Origin: Pseudomonas maumuensis
GTDB lineage: Bacteria > Pseudomonadota > Gammaproteobacteria > Pseudomonadales > Pseudomonadaceae
Length of the DNA stretch: 64,000 nt
Assembly: GCF_019139675.1 (NCBI RefSeq)
Contig: NZ_CP077077.1
Coordinates: forward strand, 5,694,329-5,758,328
Reading direction: 5' to 3'
Shown: piece by piece, positions 18,614 through 27,245 of the stretch
Numbering within the stretch: position 1 is the first letter of the stretch
Layout of the letters: each line of letters starts with the position of its first letter
Made by a program: the position numbers and the translations under genes
Notes under the pieces: model-generated
The model's input: only the letters and a program-made list of their open reading frames with translations
Databases searched by the model: none
What the model was told of the DNA's origin: nothing

Positions 18614-19462
18614 TTAGAAGACACCGAGCCAGTCCTCAAAGTTGGGATGCTGCCACATGGCCCCCATCAGCACGGCAATCCAATGATTTCTTCCATAGAC
18701 CGCAGCTCGGTCCTCTGCGCGCTTCCTTAGAAAGGTTCGAACCTGCTGGCCTCCCGCCTCAAGGAACGTTTGGCAATCCGACAGGATCTCGGCTACTTCA
18801 TCATTCCCGCGCTCGTCGTAGCGGTCAATTAGCTTGAGACGTCGGAAATGGGTGTCGATGAGATCCCATTGCTGATTAGGCACACCAGCGGGTCTTAGCA
18901 GCGCAAAGGCTGCACCAACGGCACTACCGGTGTGATTCTCGTGGAGCGTCACCGACACAAATTGTACATCAGGCACCTGGTCCGAGTAGGCGTGTAAGAA
19001 CTGGCGTTTTCCTGCTGCGCACAACCAGTCATCGTCCTTCGTCGAGTTGCACTTTGCACAGCAGGGAACCAAATTCAGGGGATGCACAGAAAACTCGGGA
19101 AAGCTGATCGCAGGCATGTAATGATCAAAGGTGCCGGGGATTGTTGTTCCGCACATTGGGCAGTATTTCAGAAGCCGCTTGGGCTGGGCGTCTTTAATGG
19201 CCTTTTTCAGGTCCTTTAGAGGTTGCGTGGACACGTTGTAGCAAGAACGCAGAAAGTCACGGAGCTCAATCGCTTTGTCGTTTTTTGAAAGCCCACCCAA
19301 ATTACCGCGGTCGATAGCCTGTGCATACGCCTCGTATCGAGCTTCAAGCAATGCATGAGCTGCCACGAGGGGGGCCTTGGTTTTTTTGTGCTTGATGTCT
19401 CGAATGGATACATACCGGTCCAAATAAGCCGGATTGTGAGGTAAGGCAGTCAGAGTTTTCAT
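18614..19462 (-). CDS. HNH endonuclease, PtuB-like (Septu-type system)
   Basis: A 282-aa nuclease with a zinc-supported HNH fold: C101-x2-C104, DHYMP with D113 and H114, then NLVPCCAKCN with N130 and C135-x2-C138. The ATG overlaps the stop of the upstream ATPase gene by 4 bases, so the two are made together. ATPase/HNH pairs of this shape are the antiphage system Septu, in which PtuB cuts nucleic acid. PtuB here is somewhat long, and other ATPase/HNH pairs exist, so the system name is tentative while the nuclease call is firm. Confidence 0.8.
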   Translation of the reverse strand: MKTLTALPHNPAYLDRYVSIRDIKHKKTKAPLVAAHALLEARYEAYAQAIDRGNLGGLSKNDKAIELRDFLRSCYNVSTQPLKDLKKAIKDAQPKRLLKYCPMCGTTIPGTFDHYMPAISFPEFSVHPLNLVPCCAKCNSTKDDDWLCAAGKRQFLHAYSDQVPDVQFVSVTLHENHTGSAVGAAFALLRPAGVPNQQWDLIDTHFRRLKLIDRYDERGNDEVAEILSDCQTFLEAGGQQVRTFLRKRAEDRAAVYGRNHWIAVLMGAMWQHPNFEDWLGVF

Positions 19463-20961
19463 GTGTTGCTCGCCTTCTTGGCATATTGTGCTAGGAGGTA
19501 GGCTTCGGCACTGAGACTCAGTCCGTGCTCAAATCGAGCTAGAACTTCTTCAATTGACTCCCTGTTAGCCAGTTTCTTGAGTGTGCGCCGGTAGACGCTC
19601 TCAACCTCATAGGTCTCAAACACGTGCCGGGTAAGCTCGGTCACGCTTTCACCGAAGCTCTCCAACTGCAAGGGCTGGGCGATGGTCACATTCTGCTCGC
19701 GTTGGAACACAAGAACACGGTTCGCTGGAATTTCTTGAATGACAACAGGCGAATGAGTGGCGACGACTGCATAGGAGTCGAACTTACTCAAGATCTTTGA
19801 CAGGACAAGGAACAAGCTGGCGACGGCGTTGGGGTGAAGGTGCGTTTCGGGCTCGTCAAACAGGACCAGCGAGTTAGGTTGAATCCACGCAAGCAGGGCC
19901 GTAACGAAGTGAGCAAGAATGGACTGGCCGGAACTCAAGACCGACAAAGCGTTAGTCGCTGTAGTCGATGTGGAGATTTCTGCTTCTAGGCTAGCCACCA
20001 GGTCGTCACTCAGATCCCCTAAGATGGTTTGCATGTAATCGACCCACTGGTCCTCCAAGCCCTGTTCGATGATACGCCTTTGATTCCGATGATAGCTCTC
20101 GATCAGCGAGGCGCGTGAGAGCCCACCTTTGTCATTCCGAATGCCGCAATAAACATAGCTGCTCGAACTGTCCGGTGCCGGACGCTTGAAGCGATCGAAG
20201 GCACTGTACGAAATGGCGATAATGCGCGTGAATAAAGGGCGCCCGTCAGGAAAGCGCTCTTCACGCTCCATCAGTTTCTCAGCTGAAGTACGGGAAATCT
20301 GTGCGAGGTCGGCGCCAAGGCTTGCAAGAAATCGCGTCTTGCCTACGGCGTTGCGGCCGATGATGCCAACGATGCGACCTGGTATTGCATCGTAACCATC
20401 GAAGGCAAAGCAAGCTTCCACGCCCACATCCGCCCCCTCGATGGAGCCTACGTACCTGAAAGCGGACTCCTCATTGACAGACTCCCCTACAGCCCACGCG
20501 GCACCAAAACGGCGGGCGCGATGTGCTCCGTTCTCCCGCATCAATGCGTTGCGAAAAGCTGTGGTTGGTTCGAAGTCTGTAGCGAGTTGAGGTAGCCATG
20601 CGATATCACCTAGTGCTTCGAGCACACCTCTGGACTTCCTGCCTAGGAGCTTGTGAAGGTCCCGGTAATATCCATCCTCTTGACCAAGCGAGATGAAATC
20701 TTCGCCTAACACGGAAAATTGGTCTGGCAATTTTGTGGTTACCGCTACCTCAATAGGTTCACCATCCGCGTTGGTTCGTTGGAGAATCTTGACCGCGCCC
20801 AAGCGACTCTCTTTGCCGTCTTCATCGACACAGCTGAGATGGAACTGAACTTTGTTTCCATAGTCATCCCAGTTATCGGTTCTGAGGACGAAAAAAGGAC
20901 GAATCGAAGAGGGAATACTCTGGCGGTAGGCGAGAACATAAAAATTGTATTTAGATGGCAA
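19459..20961 (-). CDS. AAA/ABC-type ATPase, PtuA-like (Septu-type system)
   Basis: A 500-aa SMC/OLD-like ATPase. Walker A GRNAVGKT is at about residues 202-209, signature LSSGQ at 342-346, and Walker B LVLFDEPETHLHP at 365-377, followed by VVATHSP. I choose a TTG start at 20961 because GGAG lies 6 bases upstream; the upstream in-frame start at 21015 has no ribosome site. No TOPRIM domain follows the ATPase, which separates it from OLD and GajA. It pairs with the HNH gene and would sense or regulate the nuclease in an antiphage response. Confidence 0.8.
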   Translation of the reverse strand: MPSKYNFYVLAYRQSIPSSIRPFFVLRTDNWDDYGNKVQFHLSCVDEDGKESRLGAVKILQRTNADGEPIEVAVTTKLPDQFSVLGEDFISLGQEDGYYRDLHKLLGRKSRGVLEALGDIAWLPQLATDFEPTTAFRNALMRENGAHRARRFGAAWAVGESVNEESAFRYVGSIEGADVGVEACFAFDGYDAIPGRIVGIIGRNAVGKTRFLASLGADLAQISRTSAEKLMEREERFPDGRPLFTRIIAISYSAFDRFKRPAPDSSSSYVYCGIRNDKGGLSRASLIESYHRNQRRIIEQGLEDQWVDYMQTILGDLSDDLVASLEAEISTSTTATNALSVLSSGQSILAHFVTALLAWIQPNSLVLFDEPETHLHPNAVASLFLVLSKILSKFDSYAVVATHSPVVIQEIPANRVLVFQREQNVTIAQPLQLESFGESVTELTRHVFETYEVESVYRRTLKKLANRESIEEVLARFEHGLSLSAEAYLLAQYAKKASNT

Positions 20962-21140
20962 ACCACATCTCCTTTTTTGACCGGGTAAAGAGCAATGGTC
21001 GATTCCCGACCGCAACTATAAAAGCACATAAGTACTGTGAGCCGCATACAAAACGTGCATCCGTAAGCGAGATCCATTTCCACTGATAGCTTGCAGAGTG
21101 GCACACTCATAGTAGTCGATCAGATGATGGTCAACCACGA

Positions 21141-21310
21141 GCAGGTGAGCGACAGCGTTGTGAAGGCCAATATGCCCTGCCGCCGCGCTGAAGGAGATCG
21201 CCGAGGGCATCGATGTCATTTCTGAGATGAACATCCAGATCGGCAGCGCTAGAAAGAAACAAGCGTGGTCTCCGAGGAGACCAACTTGAACATCACTTCC
21301 ATTCGTTTAT
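21141..21310 (+). pseudogene. decayed fragment of a methyl-accepting chemotaxis protein gene
   Basis: One frame reads LKEIAEGIDVISEMNIQIGS, the end of the MCP signalling hairpin. Allowing single-base shifts, the next bases read like A-EEQASVSEETN-N-ITSI, the usual MCP continuation. Frames are broken in several places, so it is a remnant only. Confidence 0.6.
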
Positions 21311-21512
21311 GTCACTGGACACTTTGCTGATCAGGCGAATGAATCGGCACAGGGCAGCGAATCGCTCATCCGTCTGGCCCATGCTCAGCAACCGCCCAGA
21401 GGAAGTCTCTGTGCCTGAATGTTTGTTCTTGGGCGAAAACAGTCGCTCACGAACGTCCGCTTATGGCCGATTTCTGCCCTTCGTGAAGGGCAGCTTCGGG
21501 TCGATAGCTGCC

Positions 21513-21701
21513 TTAGGGCTGGGCGTCCGCATCACGAATTGGCTTGAGCACTATGCTCCCGCCTATCAATTCTATGGTCAGGGAATCACCAATGTGGAGC
21601 CCCATGCATTCGAGGATATCGTCGGGGAGGTCAATGATGACATCTCCAGAACCATCACCTGGGTCTTGGCATTTTACGGTTGTCCGCACGGATTCACTCA
21701 T
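21513..21701 (-). CDS. AbrB/MazE-like small DNA-binding protein
   Basis: A 62-aa protein with a swapped-hairpin AbrB fold: GSGDVIIDLPDDILECMGLH then IGDSLTIELIGGSIVLKPI. I start at ATG 21701, which has GGAG about 9 bases upstream; the longer frame adds a non-family tail. Such proteins are antitoxins or small repressors. No partner toxin is visible downstream, and the flanking DNA is decayed, so it may be an orphan antitoxin or a cargo regulator. Confidence 0.7.
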   Translation of the reverse strand: MSESVRTTVKCQDPGDGSGDVIIDLPDDILECMGLHIGDSLTIELIGGSIVLKPIRDADAQP

Positions 21702-21770
21702 AAGGGGCGGCTCCTTTTTGGGTTGCTGGGGGAGCCTCCATCCTACACCCACATGCCCCCCTGACAGCAT

Positions 21771-22144
21771 CGACCCACGGCGAACGCTTGATGTTCGCGC
21801 CTCCGGCTGGCGGAGAAGGTGCTGAAAACTGAGCTTTGGGCTGTGTCTGCTTTGGGTCGAGCGCTTCCACCGCGGGTAAAGCCGTCATCTGATCCAAGCG
21901 ATTTAAGACCCTGAGCTACAATCCAGCCAGATGCTTCATTATGCTTGACTCGAGGTCATTAACATTTATATAAAGGGTTACACAAATTAATACCATTAAT
22001 GTCAAAGCCTAAAAACAAACTCAAAAAAACCATTCCTGTTCTAAAACTCATCACGAGACATCTTTTTTACGTAGTACTGCGTGAGTACACACCCCAGCTC
22101 ATAGACGCATTCGTGTCGACGATCAGTCAGTTGATGTAGCTTAC
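21771..22144. other. AT-rich gap without a supported gene
   Basis: The stretch becomes strongly AT-rich around 21950-22050. A small inverted repeat GTACT-gcgtg-AGTAC lies near 22074-22088. No convincing coding frame is visible. It may carry the promoter of the structured leader that follows. Confidence 0.4.
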
Positions 22145-22378
22145 GCCCGCTCGGAGCCGGCGTGTGCTACCTGGCGAAAGACCCCTATCGGTCCAAAGGC
22201 AGATGCCTCTAGCCTGGATCCGGCCATTGCAAATGCAACCGAATGTGAGGCTAGCGCGGAATGAGTTGTGTTCCTATCCTGTAACCGACTAGCCACATCG
22301 ACCAATCCTTCTTATCCTATTTTCTCAATCCGGAACAGACCAACGATCTGTCTTGGTGTGCGGATTGAGTAATTTTTT
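22145..22378 (+). ncRNA. structured leader or ncRNA ending in a terminator-like hairpin
   Basis: Three inverted repeats follow each other. First is GCC-GCT-cgg-AGC-GGC near 22145-22161. Second is CTAGCCT (22209-22215) pairing AGGCTAG (22248-22254), with TTGCA-aa-TGCAA inside. Third is CTCAATCCG (22324-22332) pairing CGGATTGAG (22361-22369), with an inner ACAGA/TCTGT stem and a run of six T from 22373. The last is terminator-shaped and sits 20 bases before the next gene. It could be a separate small RNA or an attenuator. Confidence 0.45.
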
Positions 22379-22398
22379 CTTGACCTAATAGGTGCCGA

Positions 22399-23370
22399 AT
22401 GGATAACGAAGCAGGAAAAAGAACTCAGCTGTTTGTAGGGGTTAGAAAAACCAACGGCCAGATTGGTTACCTATCAGAAAGCCTCTCAATTCCTGAGTTT
22501 TTCGAGCTGGTGCGGCCCCGGGATCATCATGCGCCGGTTCTGGTTGATTTTTCACCGGTGATTGAGGCGCTCCACTCGTTGCACAATAACGCCGGTGATG
22601 AGGAAGTTATTACCAAATATAAGGCTATGTATAGCTACTGGCATGACTCCATTTCATACAGCAACATTCAGATCAGAGCACCTAAATGTGAATCCCTATC
22701 TAAAGCTGCCAACGAGCTACTGATAACTCTCGAAAGCAGGATATTAAATTATAGCAATGCCTATAGACATCGCAGGACAGGCGACTCCAGTAAAAATCTT
22801 ACAATCATCCTGGCATTAGAGAAGGAAGTAAACATTGCTGTTGACACCCTGCTTTGCTTTATTCATTCCAAGGCATCTCTAGAAATATCGTCATTCAAGA
22901 AGGACATGGTGCTCGGTGAGTACTGCAGCCGGCTACTCAAAGTACTGGGCAGCTTGTTTAACGAAGTGCTTGAATACAAAACATACAACAATCAATTTCA
23001 GCTGGGACGCGACTCTTTACTGTTCTACCTTGCAATGACCAATATCCGCGTCGTAGACAGCTATAGTCAACTGCTACCACATTATGAGAACAATCAAGAT
23101 CTACGTCTAGGTGTGCTGCACCGCGGCGAGCGAAATAATGCTTGGGACGGGTACGATAATTACGAGGAAATTATGACTCGCTATCGCGTCCCAAATGATA
23201 ACGAACTTAAAATGGCTGAAGTGCTCAGGGATTTGTGTTACAAGGTCCGATCAGTGAACAGTTTAATCAACACACTTAAGGATGAGTTTGTCGAATGGGA
23301 ATCGTCTGAAAATTCGATTGAGGAGCTGAAGAGCTTGATTAGTTTCGCTCCGCCGACAGTCAACTCCTAA
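22399..23370 (+). CDS. uncharacterised 323-aa cargo protein
   Basis: I do not recognise this protein. It is soluble, mostly alpha-helical by composition, with no signal peptide, membrane segment or P-loop. The N-terminal 60 residues (LFVGVRKTNGQIGYLSESLS) could form a small beta-rich domain; the rest is charged helices. The codon use is AT-rich and unlike chromosomal neighbours, a sign of transfer. A weak AGGTG ribosome site lies 5 bases before the ATG. It stands alone in a defence island directly after a structured RNA region, so a defence or toxin role is possible but unproven. Confidence 0.65.
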   Translation: MDNEAGKRTQLFVGVRKTNGQIGYLSESLSIPEFFELVRPRDHHAPVLVDFSPVIEALHSLHNNAGDEEVITKYKAMYSYWHDSISYSNIQIRAPKCESLSKAANELLITLESRILNYSNAYRHRRTGDSSKNLTIILALEKEVNIAVDTLLCFIHSKASLEISSFKKDMVLGEYCSRLLKVLGSLFNEVLEYKTYNNQFQLGRDSLLFYLAMTNIRVVDSYSQLLPHYENNQDLRLGVLHRGERNNAWDGYDNYEEIMTRYRVPNDNELKMAEVLRDLCYKVRSVNSLINTLKDEFVEWESSENSIEELKSLISFAPPTVNS

Positions 23371-23616
23371 TAGCATTGAGCGGGTGAGGACATGACGCAC
23401 CTGTAGAAAATCAACTTATAGCGGGCAAAGTAGGTCGCCCCCTCTAGTGACCTGCGCGGTTAATTTTTTTATCTAATTAATATCTTCGCCCAGTGACTTC
23501 GGGGATTTTAGATGAACAAACTAACCGAACGGGACACTAGGATGCGGGGCTCGAAAATCTCACTGACCGCACACAGGTGGCAGGTACGTAAGTCGTAAAG
23601 GATTGTCGAAAGACGG
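23371..23616. other. gap after the 323-aa protein gene
   Basis: It contains AGGTC-N9-GACCT near 23431-23453 followed by a T-run (TTAATTTTTTT), a plausible terminator of the 323-aa protein gene. Nothing else is seen. Confidence 0.4.
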
Positions 23617-24390
23617 TCATCTCGCAACAAAATTTCGGGCTGCGGCAATTTTTGCTTTGCTCGGTTTATTTGATTTACCAGACAAACGATCAGGATTGAA
23701 CGCAGGCCATCTATCTCCTAGCCCACGGACGAGATAACGATTGGTTCGATCTTGCTCGGTGTTTCCAGGCTCGTAATAGTCGGCCTGCTTATAGGAAATG
23801 AGCTCCAGGTGATACAAGCGATTTATCGACATTGGGATCTGGTGAATGGGTACCCCCGCCAAGCGAGCAATGGTTTTATAGTTGATGGTCGCAATGTTGT
23901 AGTTTCTCCTGTCTCTAAATGCACAGATGACGAGAAACACCTTCAGCGCATAGAGGCTCAGCGCGCTGAACTCAAAATTCTGAAGTACGAGTAACTGATC
24001 TCTGCTGCCATCGTACAGTCGGGTTTTCGGCAGCTTTCCATGGAACTGCTCTTCCCACCCAGCCAACTGCAGGATGGAGCCCTCACGGATAGGCTTCCCG
24101 GACTTTTTCAGCAATCCCTCCTCTTCTAGCCTCCTGAGCGCCCTTGCAACGATCGGTCTAGATAACCCCGATAGGGCTATGAGCTGAGGGTAGGTCGTTT
24201 TCACTTGCCCGGTGTAGTAGTCAGCAAGCACGCACAAGCTGACGAACAGACGCAGTGCCGCGATGCTGGAATTCTGCTGCGCCCGGTTCCGAGGCTCATC
24301 TCCGACACGACTATCGAAAACAGCCACACGACCAGACTGAATCCACTTGATTGGCAACCGGGCAAAATCTGCCCTTGTCGTAATGCTCAT
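23617..24390 (-). CDS. winged-helix DNA-binding protein, replication-initiator-like
   Basis: A 257-aa protein with two helix-turn-helix-like segments: TTYPQLIALSGLSRPIVARA with LRRLEEEGLLKK, and TINYKTIARLAGVPIHQIP with SINRLYHLELI. The repeated winged-helix layout recalls plasmid or phage replication initiators, but I cannot name a family. I start at ATG 24390, 6 bases behind GGAG; a longer frame to 24450 reads over the small upstream gene. It follows that tiny membrane-protein gene by 2 bases. Confidence 0.7.
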   Translation of the reverse strand: MSITTRADFARLPIKWIQSGRVAVFDSRVGDEPRNRAQQNSSIAALRLFVSLCVLADYYTGQVKTTYPQLIALSGLSRPIVARALRRLEEEGLLKKSGKPIREGSILQLAGWEEQFHGKLPKTRLYDGSRDQLLVLQNFEFSALSLYALKVFLVICAFRDRRNYNIATINYKTIARLAGVPIHQIPMSINRLYHLELISYKQADYYEPGNTEQDRTNRYLVRGLGDRWPAFNPDRLSGKSNKPSKAKIAAARNFVAR

Positions 24391-24392
24391 AG

Positions 24393-24512
24393 CTAGCTCC
24401 GCCTCCAAGCGATGGCCACGATGGCGACTGACAGCGTGATAACTGCACACAGCGCAAGGTTAAGTGGCTCAGCCGTTAGCGCAGAAGTAAAGAAACTAAG
24501 GAAAGAGTCCAT
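24393..24512 (-). CDS. 39-aa small membrane protein
   Basis: A short frame, MDSFLSFFTS then ALTAEPLNLALCAVITLSVA and IVAIAWRRS, has one strong hydrophobic helix (about residues 17-35) with a positive tail, so it should sit in the inner membrane. GGAG lies 9 bases before the ATG, and the stop is 2 bases before the winged-helix gene start, so the two form an operon. The frame could also be a leader peptide. Function is unknown. Confidence 0.55.
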   Translation of the reverse strand: MDSFLSFFTSALTAEPLNLALCAVITLSVAIVAIAWRRS

Positions 24513-24580
24513 GGTTAAGTGCTCCAAAACTAATTTTCGGAGCCACTATCTCTTGCCCCCCCACCAGCATCTAGATGGTC

Positions 24581-24707
24581 GATGATTCAAAAATAAAGCT
24601 CAAGGCCGCATAGGGCAAGGCTTGAAGGCTAAAAACATTAGTTAATTCCAGCGCCCCTTGAAAGTGAAAATATGCCATCAAAACTGCTATTCTGATTCAA
24701 AAATACA
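24581..24707. repeat. two copies of TGATTCAAAAATA in a divergent promoter region
   Basis: The 13-mer occurs near 24585 and near 24694, in the same direction, in the gap between the leftward small-membrane-protein/winged-helix unit and the rightward 111-aa gene. It could be a binding site for the winged-helix protein (inference). Confidence 0.45.
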
Positions 24708-24724
24708 CTTCTGATGGTGGTGGG

Positions 24725-25060
24725 ATGCTAGGATTTATTGAGCAGGATTTGCACGCTCGACTCAGGATATCGGATGCCGTTCCCTACGCTCGCCGTACTC
24801 GAGCTGGTCGGTACGTTTTGGAGATAGCTGCTCCGGAGGGTGTCTACGTTCTGCAGAAACAACGTGGAGGTGCCAGAGAGTTCAAGACTTTCGAAGCCCT
24901 ACTGAAATTGATGGCTTGCCATGCAGTGGTAGAATTCGCCGTCATTCTGGACGACGCGACGGTTTCCGCTCGCGGTCATGTTGCCCCTTGGAATCGCCCG
25001 ACTCAGAAAGAAGGCACGTCCAGTGCCTCCTGGAGGCATGACTTCGGTGTTCCATTCTGA
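24725..25060 (+). CDS. uncharacterised 111-aa protein
   Basis: I do not recognise it. It is small and basic, with a predicted beta-strand-rich core (RYVLEIAAPEGVYVLQKQ) and no membrane segment. GGTGG lies just before the ATG. It is divergent from the winged-helix unit across an AT-rich gap with a direct repeat, an arrangement common for mobile-element control genes. Confidence 0.5.
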   Translation: MLGFIEQDLHARLRISDAVPYARRTRAGRYVLEIAAPEGVYVLQKQRGGAREFKTFEALLKLMACHAVVEFAVILDDATVSARGHVAPWNRPTQKEGTSSASWRHDFGVPF

Positions 25061-25264
25061 GTTTTGGCTGGATGCTAGTCAGGGAACCATCGGGCCCACG
25101 CCCTACAGGCACATACCCAATAAAACAGGTGTGTCGTTGCGTGAGCGTTTCCGCCAGTGAGGGCCAGACCGCCAGGGTCGAGGTGACCGCGGTTACAGTG
25201 TGCAGACAATGACCGAGGTCGCCAGGTCGGCGAAGCATCTAGCTTGAAACTGATCGGGTCGAAG

Positions 25265-26536
25265 CTAACACTTTATTTCTGGTTGCTTAGCCTCTCTGTA
25301 TCGATGCGTTTCCGATACGAAATCGACAAATGCCACGGCAGCGGCTACCGCAAGTCGAGCATGCCTCGGTTGCAGTCCGCGGTGTTGGCCATCCTTCCCA
25401 TGCCCCGTACCGTACAACCCTCTTAATTGCGTGAGATTGCTGGTTAACTGGGTAAGGTTGCGGAGTACATTCTTGATGTTTTCAGCCCCCTTGGCTGCAT
25501 CACTTACGCCATCGGGAACCAGCTGTAAGGCTTTGGTCACCTTCTTCGCTAGGTTGCCAAGGTCATCGGCCTTGGTGAACGGAATTTCTCGAATCTTGAG
25601 GATGGATTTGCAGCAGCTTTCGATAAGCTCTTTAGCCGTCCCGATCGCCAATTCTGGGTCTGACTCGACGGCATATTCCATGCGCTCAATCTGCTTCGCC
25701 ATCCATCCGGCGCTCAGAGCCTCGACAACGACTTTCGCTCGCATGACAGACCTGCCTGCGTTTGCCTCCGCCGAATCGCTGCTGATCAGTCGGTAGGAAA
25801 AGCGTGGGCGACCGGCGATCTGCTGCTCTTGGTACAACTCCCAGCCAGCGTCATGCAGCTGATCGTTGAAATGCTCAACAAGCTTGATTGCCTCTTCTCG
25901 TTGTGGACGAACGACTGGGTGCACCATTTCACAGAGGAATCGGAGAAACGCCTCAGCACTCCCGTCAAAGAGGTTGAATCGGGAGTCGCTGAAGATCCAT
26001 TCATCCTCCCAATCGTCGTTGTTATAGCGGTGCTGCCAAATGTCGCCGGCGGCGTCTTTGTAGCGACTATCGGTGGACGGGAGATTTTCAAGCTCGTACA
26101 GCCGACTGAGAAACTCAACATCGTTGAGCTCCCCATGCCACTTAACATTCTCCAGACGTAGACCATCTGCAATGTTCTGCCGCACTGATTTCGGCAGACT
26201 GGAAGATTTCCCGGATCGCCAATCAGCATGGAATTCACGGGCGGGGATGATCAGCGCCGAATATGCAACGTCTTGCTCGTGCTCAGTCACCATCCTCAGC
26301 GCAGTCGTGATTTGTTCCTGGAGTGAGGCCCGCTTGAGCCCGAGCTTGGCGTACTCCAATGCAGGAATGGTGAAGTGGATGTCCCAGTAGTTGGTCCCAC
26401 CATTCCAGTTGTCGTTGCCAGTCAGTTCTGCAGTCGCAGGATGACCGCGGACAATTTCAGCCGCCTCATCAGCACCCTCTGCCCGCAAAACGGCGTACAC
26501 CGTCGCCAAAAGCGGCTCGATTTCGGTTTGCTTCAT
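25265..26536 (-). CDS. Abi_C (abortive infection C-terminal domain) protein
   Basis: A 423-aa protein whose last 140 residues match the abortive-infection C-terminal domain: AKELIESCCKSILKIREIPF, then a helix with NLTQLRGLYGTGHGKDG, and a C-terminal RHARLAVAAAVAFVDFVSET. Domains of this kind are found in phage-exclusion proteins and often bind nucleotide or RNA. The N-terminal 280 residues are unrecognised. The start ATG follows GGAAG. A truncated near-copy of the 3' end lies at 18303-18420. It stands alone, so it is probably a single-gene defence module. Confidence 0.75.
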   Translation of the reverse strand: MKQTEIEPLLATVYAVLRAEGADEAAEIVRGHPATAELTGNDNWNGGTNYWDIHFTIPALEYAKLGLKRASLQEQITTALRMVTEHEQDVAYSALIIPAREFHADWRSGKSSSLPKSVRQNIADGLRLENVKWHGELNDVEFLSRLYELENLPSTDSRYKDAAGDIWQHRYNNDDWEDEWIFSDSRFNLFDGSAEAFLRFLCEMVHPVVRPQREEAIKLVEHFNDQLHDAGWELYQEQQIAGRPRFSYRLISSDSAEANAGRSVMRAKVVVEALSAGWMAKQIERMEYAVESDPELAIGTAKELIESCCKSILKIREIPFTKADDLGNLAKKVTKALQLVPDGVSDAAKGAENIKNVLRNLTQLTSNLTQLRGLYGTGHGKDGQHRGLQPRHARLAVAAAVAFVDFVSETHRYREAKQPEIKC

Positions 26537-26660
26537 ACGGCTTCCAATCCAGATACCTGAGATTCATCGTAGCTAGCACTACGGGCTATCTGCCATCAAA
26601 AATAGAGGCGTCGGTGAAAAGGCGAGCCCCGATTCACCGCGAACCTGAATTGCATGTCGC

Positions 26661-26984
26661 TCACTCTGATTCTGGAGCCATACCCGATTGGAAGGTCTCC
26701 TTGATCGTATCCCGTGCGAACACTTCGATCATCTCAATCAGCTCGGCATGTTTCGGGAACTCCCGTTTCAGCCAGCTGCTGGGCACGTAGTGATGGTCCA
26801 GGTGAACTGCTGTGCTCTGGCCCTCGCTACTCGCGCACAGCATCACGTTCATCTCTGTCTCATCACCGGCCATTGCGGCAGGTACGAAAACGATTCCCGC
26901 CTCGTCGATGCCGAATGAGCGGCGCCACTCAGGGAAGCGATTGCCGTCAGGGTTGGACGCTGCGAACCATCGGATATCGTTCAT
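26661..26984 (-). CDS. uncharacterised 107-aa protein
   Basis: I do not recognise this acidic soluble protein. A DHHYVPSSWLKREFPKHAEL segment and a FPEWRRSFGIDEAGIVFVPA segment are the most ordered parts. Its ATG overlaps the stop of a possible 47-aa frame upstream by 4 bases. It lies between the Abi_C gene and the divergent IetAS pair. Confidence 0.5.
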   Translation of the reverse strand: MNDIRWFAASNPDGNRFPEWRRSFGIDEAGIVFVPAAMAGDETEMNVMLCASSEGQSTAVHLDHHYVPSSWLKREFPKHAELIEMIEVFARDTIKETFQSGMAPESE

Positions 26985-27124
26985 TCATACTTCTCATTGG
27001 CAATCAACGTGGGGGCAGCAGCGCCGAGCTCCGCAGCCACTGGCGGTGCTAGTTCCAGGAGCTGCACCGGTTCATTCAGCGCACCGATGATGCCATACCG
27101 CCAGCAGATGGGTGTAGGCGACAT
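26981..27124 (-). CDS. possible 47-aa protein coupled to the 107-aa gene
   Basis: A short frame (MSPTPICWRYGIIGALNEPV and on) ends in TGA overlapping the ATG of the 107-aa gene. No good ribosome site precedes it, and no family is recognised, so it may be spurious. The coupling geometry is the only support. Confidence 0.3.
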   Translation of the reverse strand: MSPTPICWRYGIIGALNEPVQLLELAPPVAAELGAAAPTLIANEKYE

Positions 27125-27245
27125 GATAGTCACTCAGGCACCGATGACAGTGAATCACTAACGTACAAAAGCGTAACGATATTTGGTTTATGCGCTACAC
27201 TCTCGCGCATTTCCGAAACAGTTTACCTTTTGAGCGAATCAATCC

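Noticed and set aside
21309..21764. A 151-codon + strand frame near the AbrB-like gene.
   Set aside because: It runs antisense through the AbrB-like gene, has no ribosome site and no family, and begins in decayed DNA.
24942..25238. A 98-codon - strand frame overlapping the 111-aa gene.
   Set aside because: It overlaps the better supported + strand gene, has no ribosome site and is Arg/His-rich noise.
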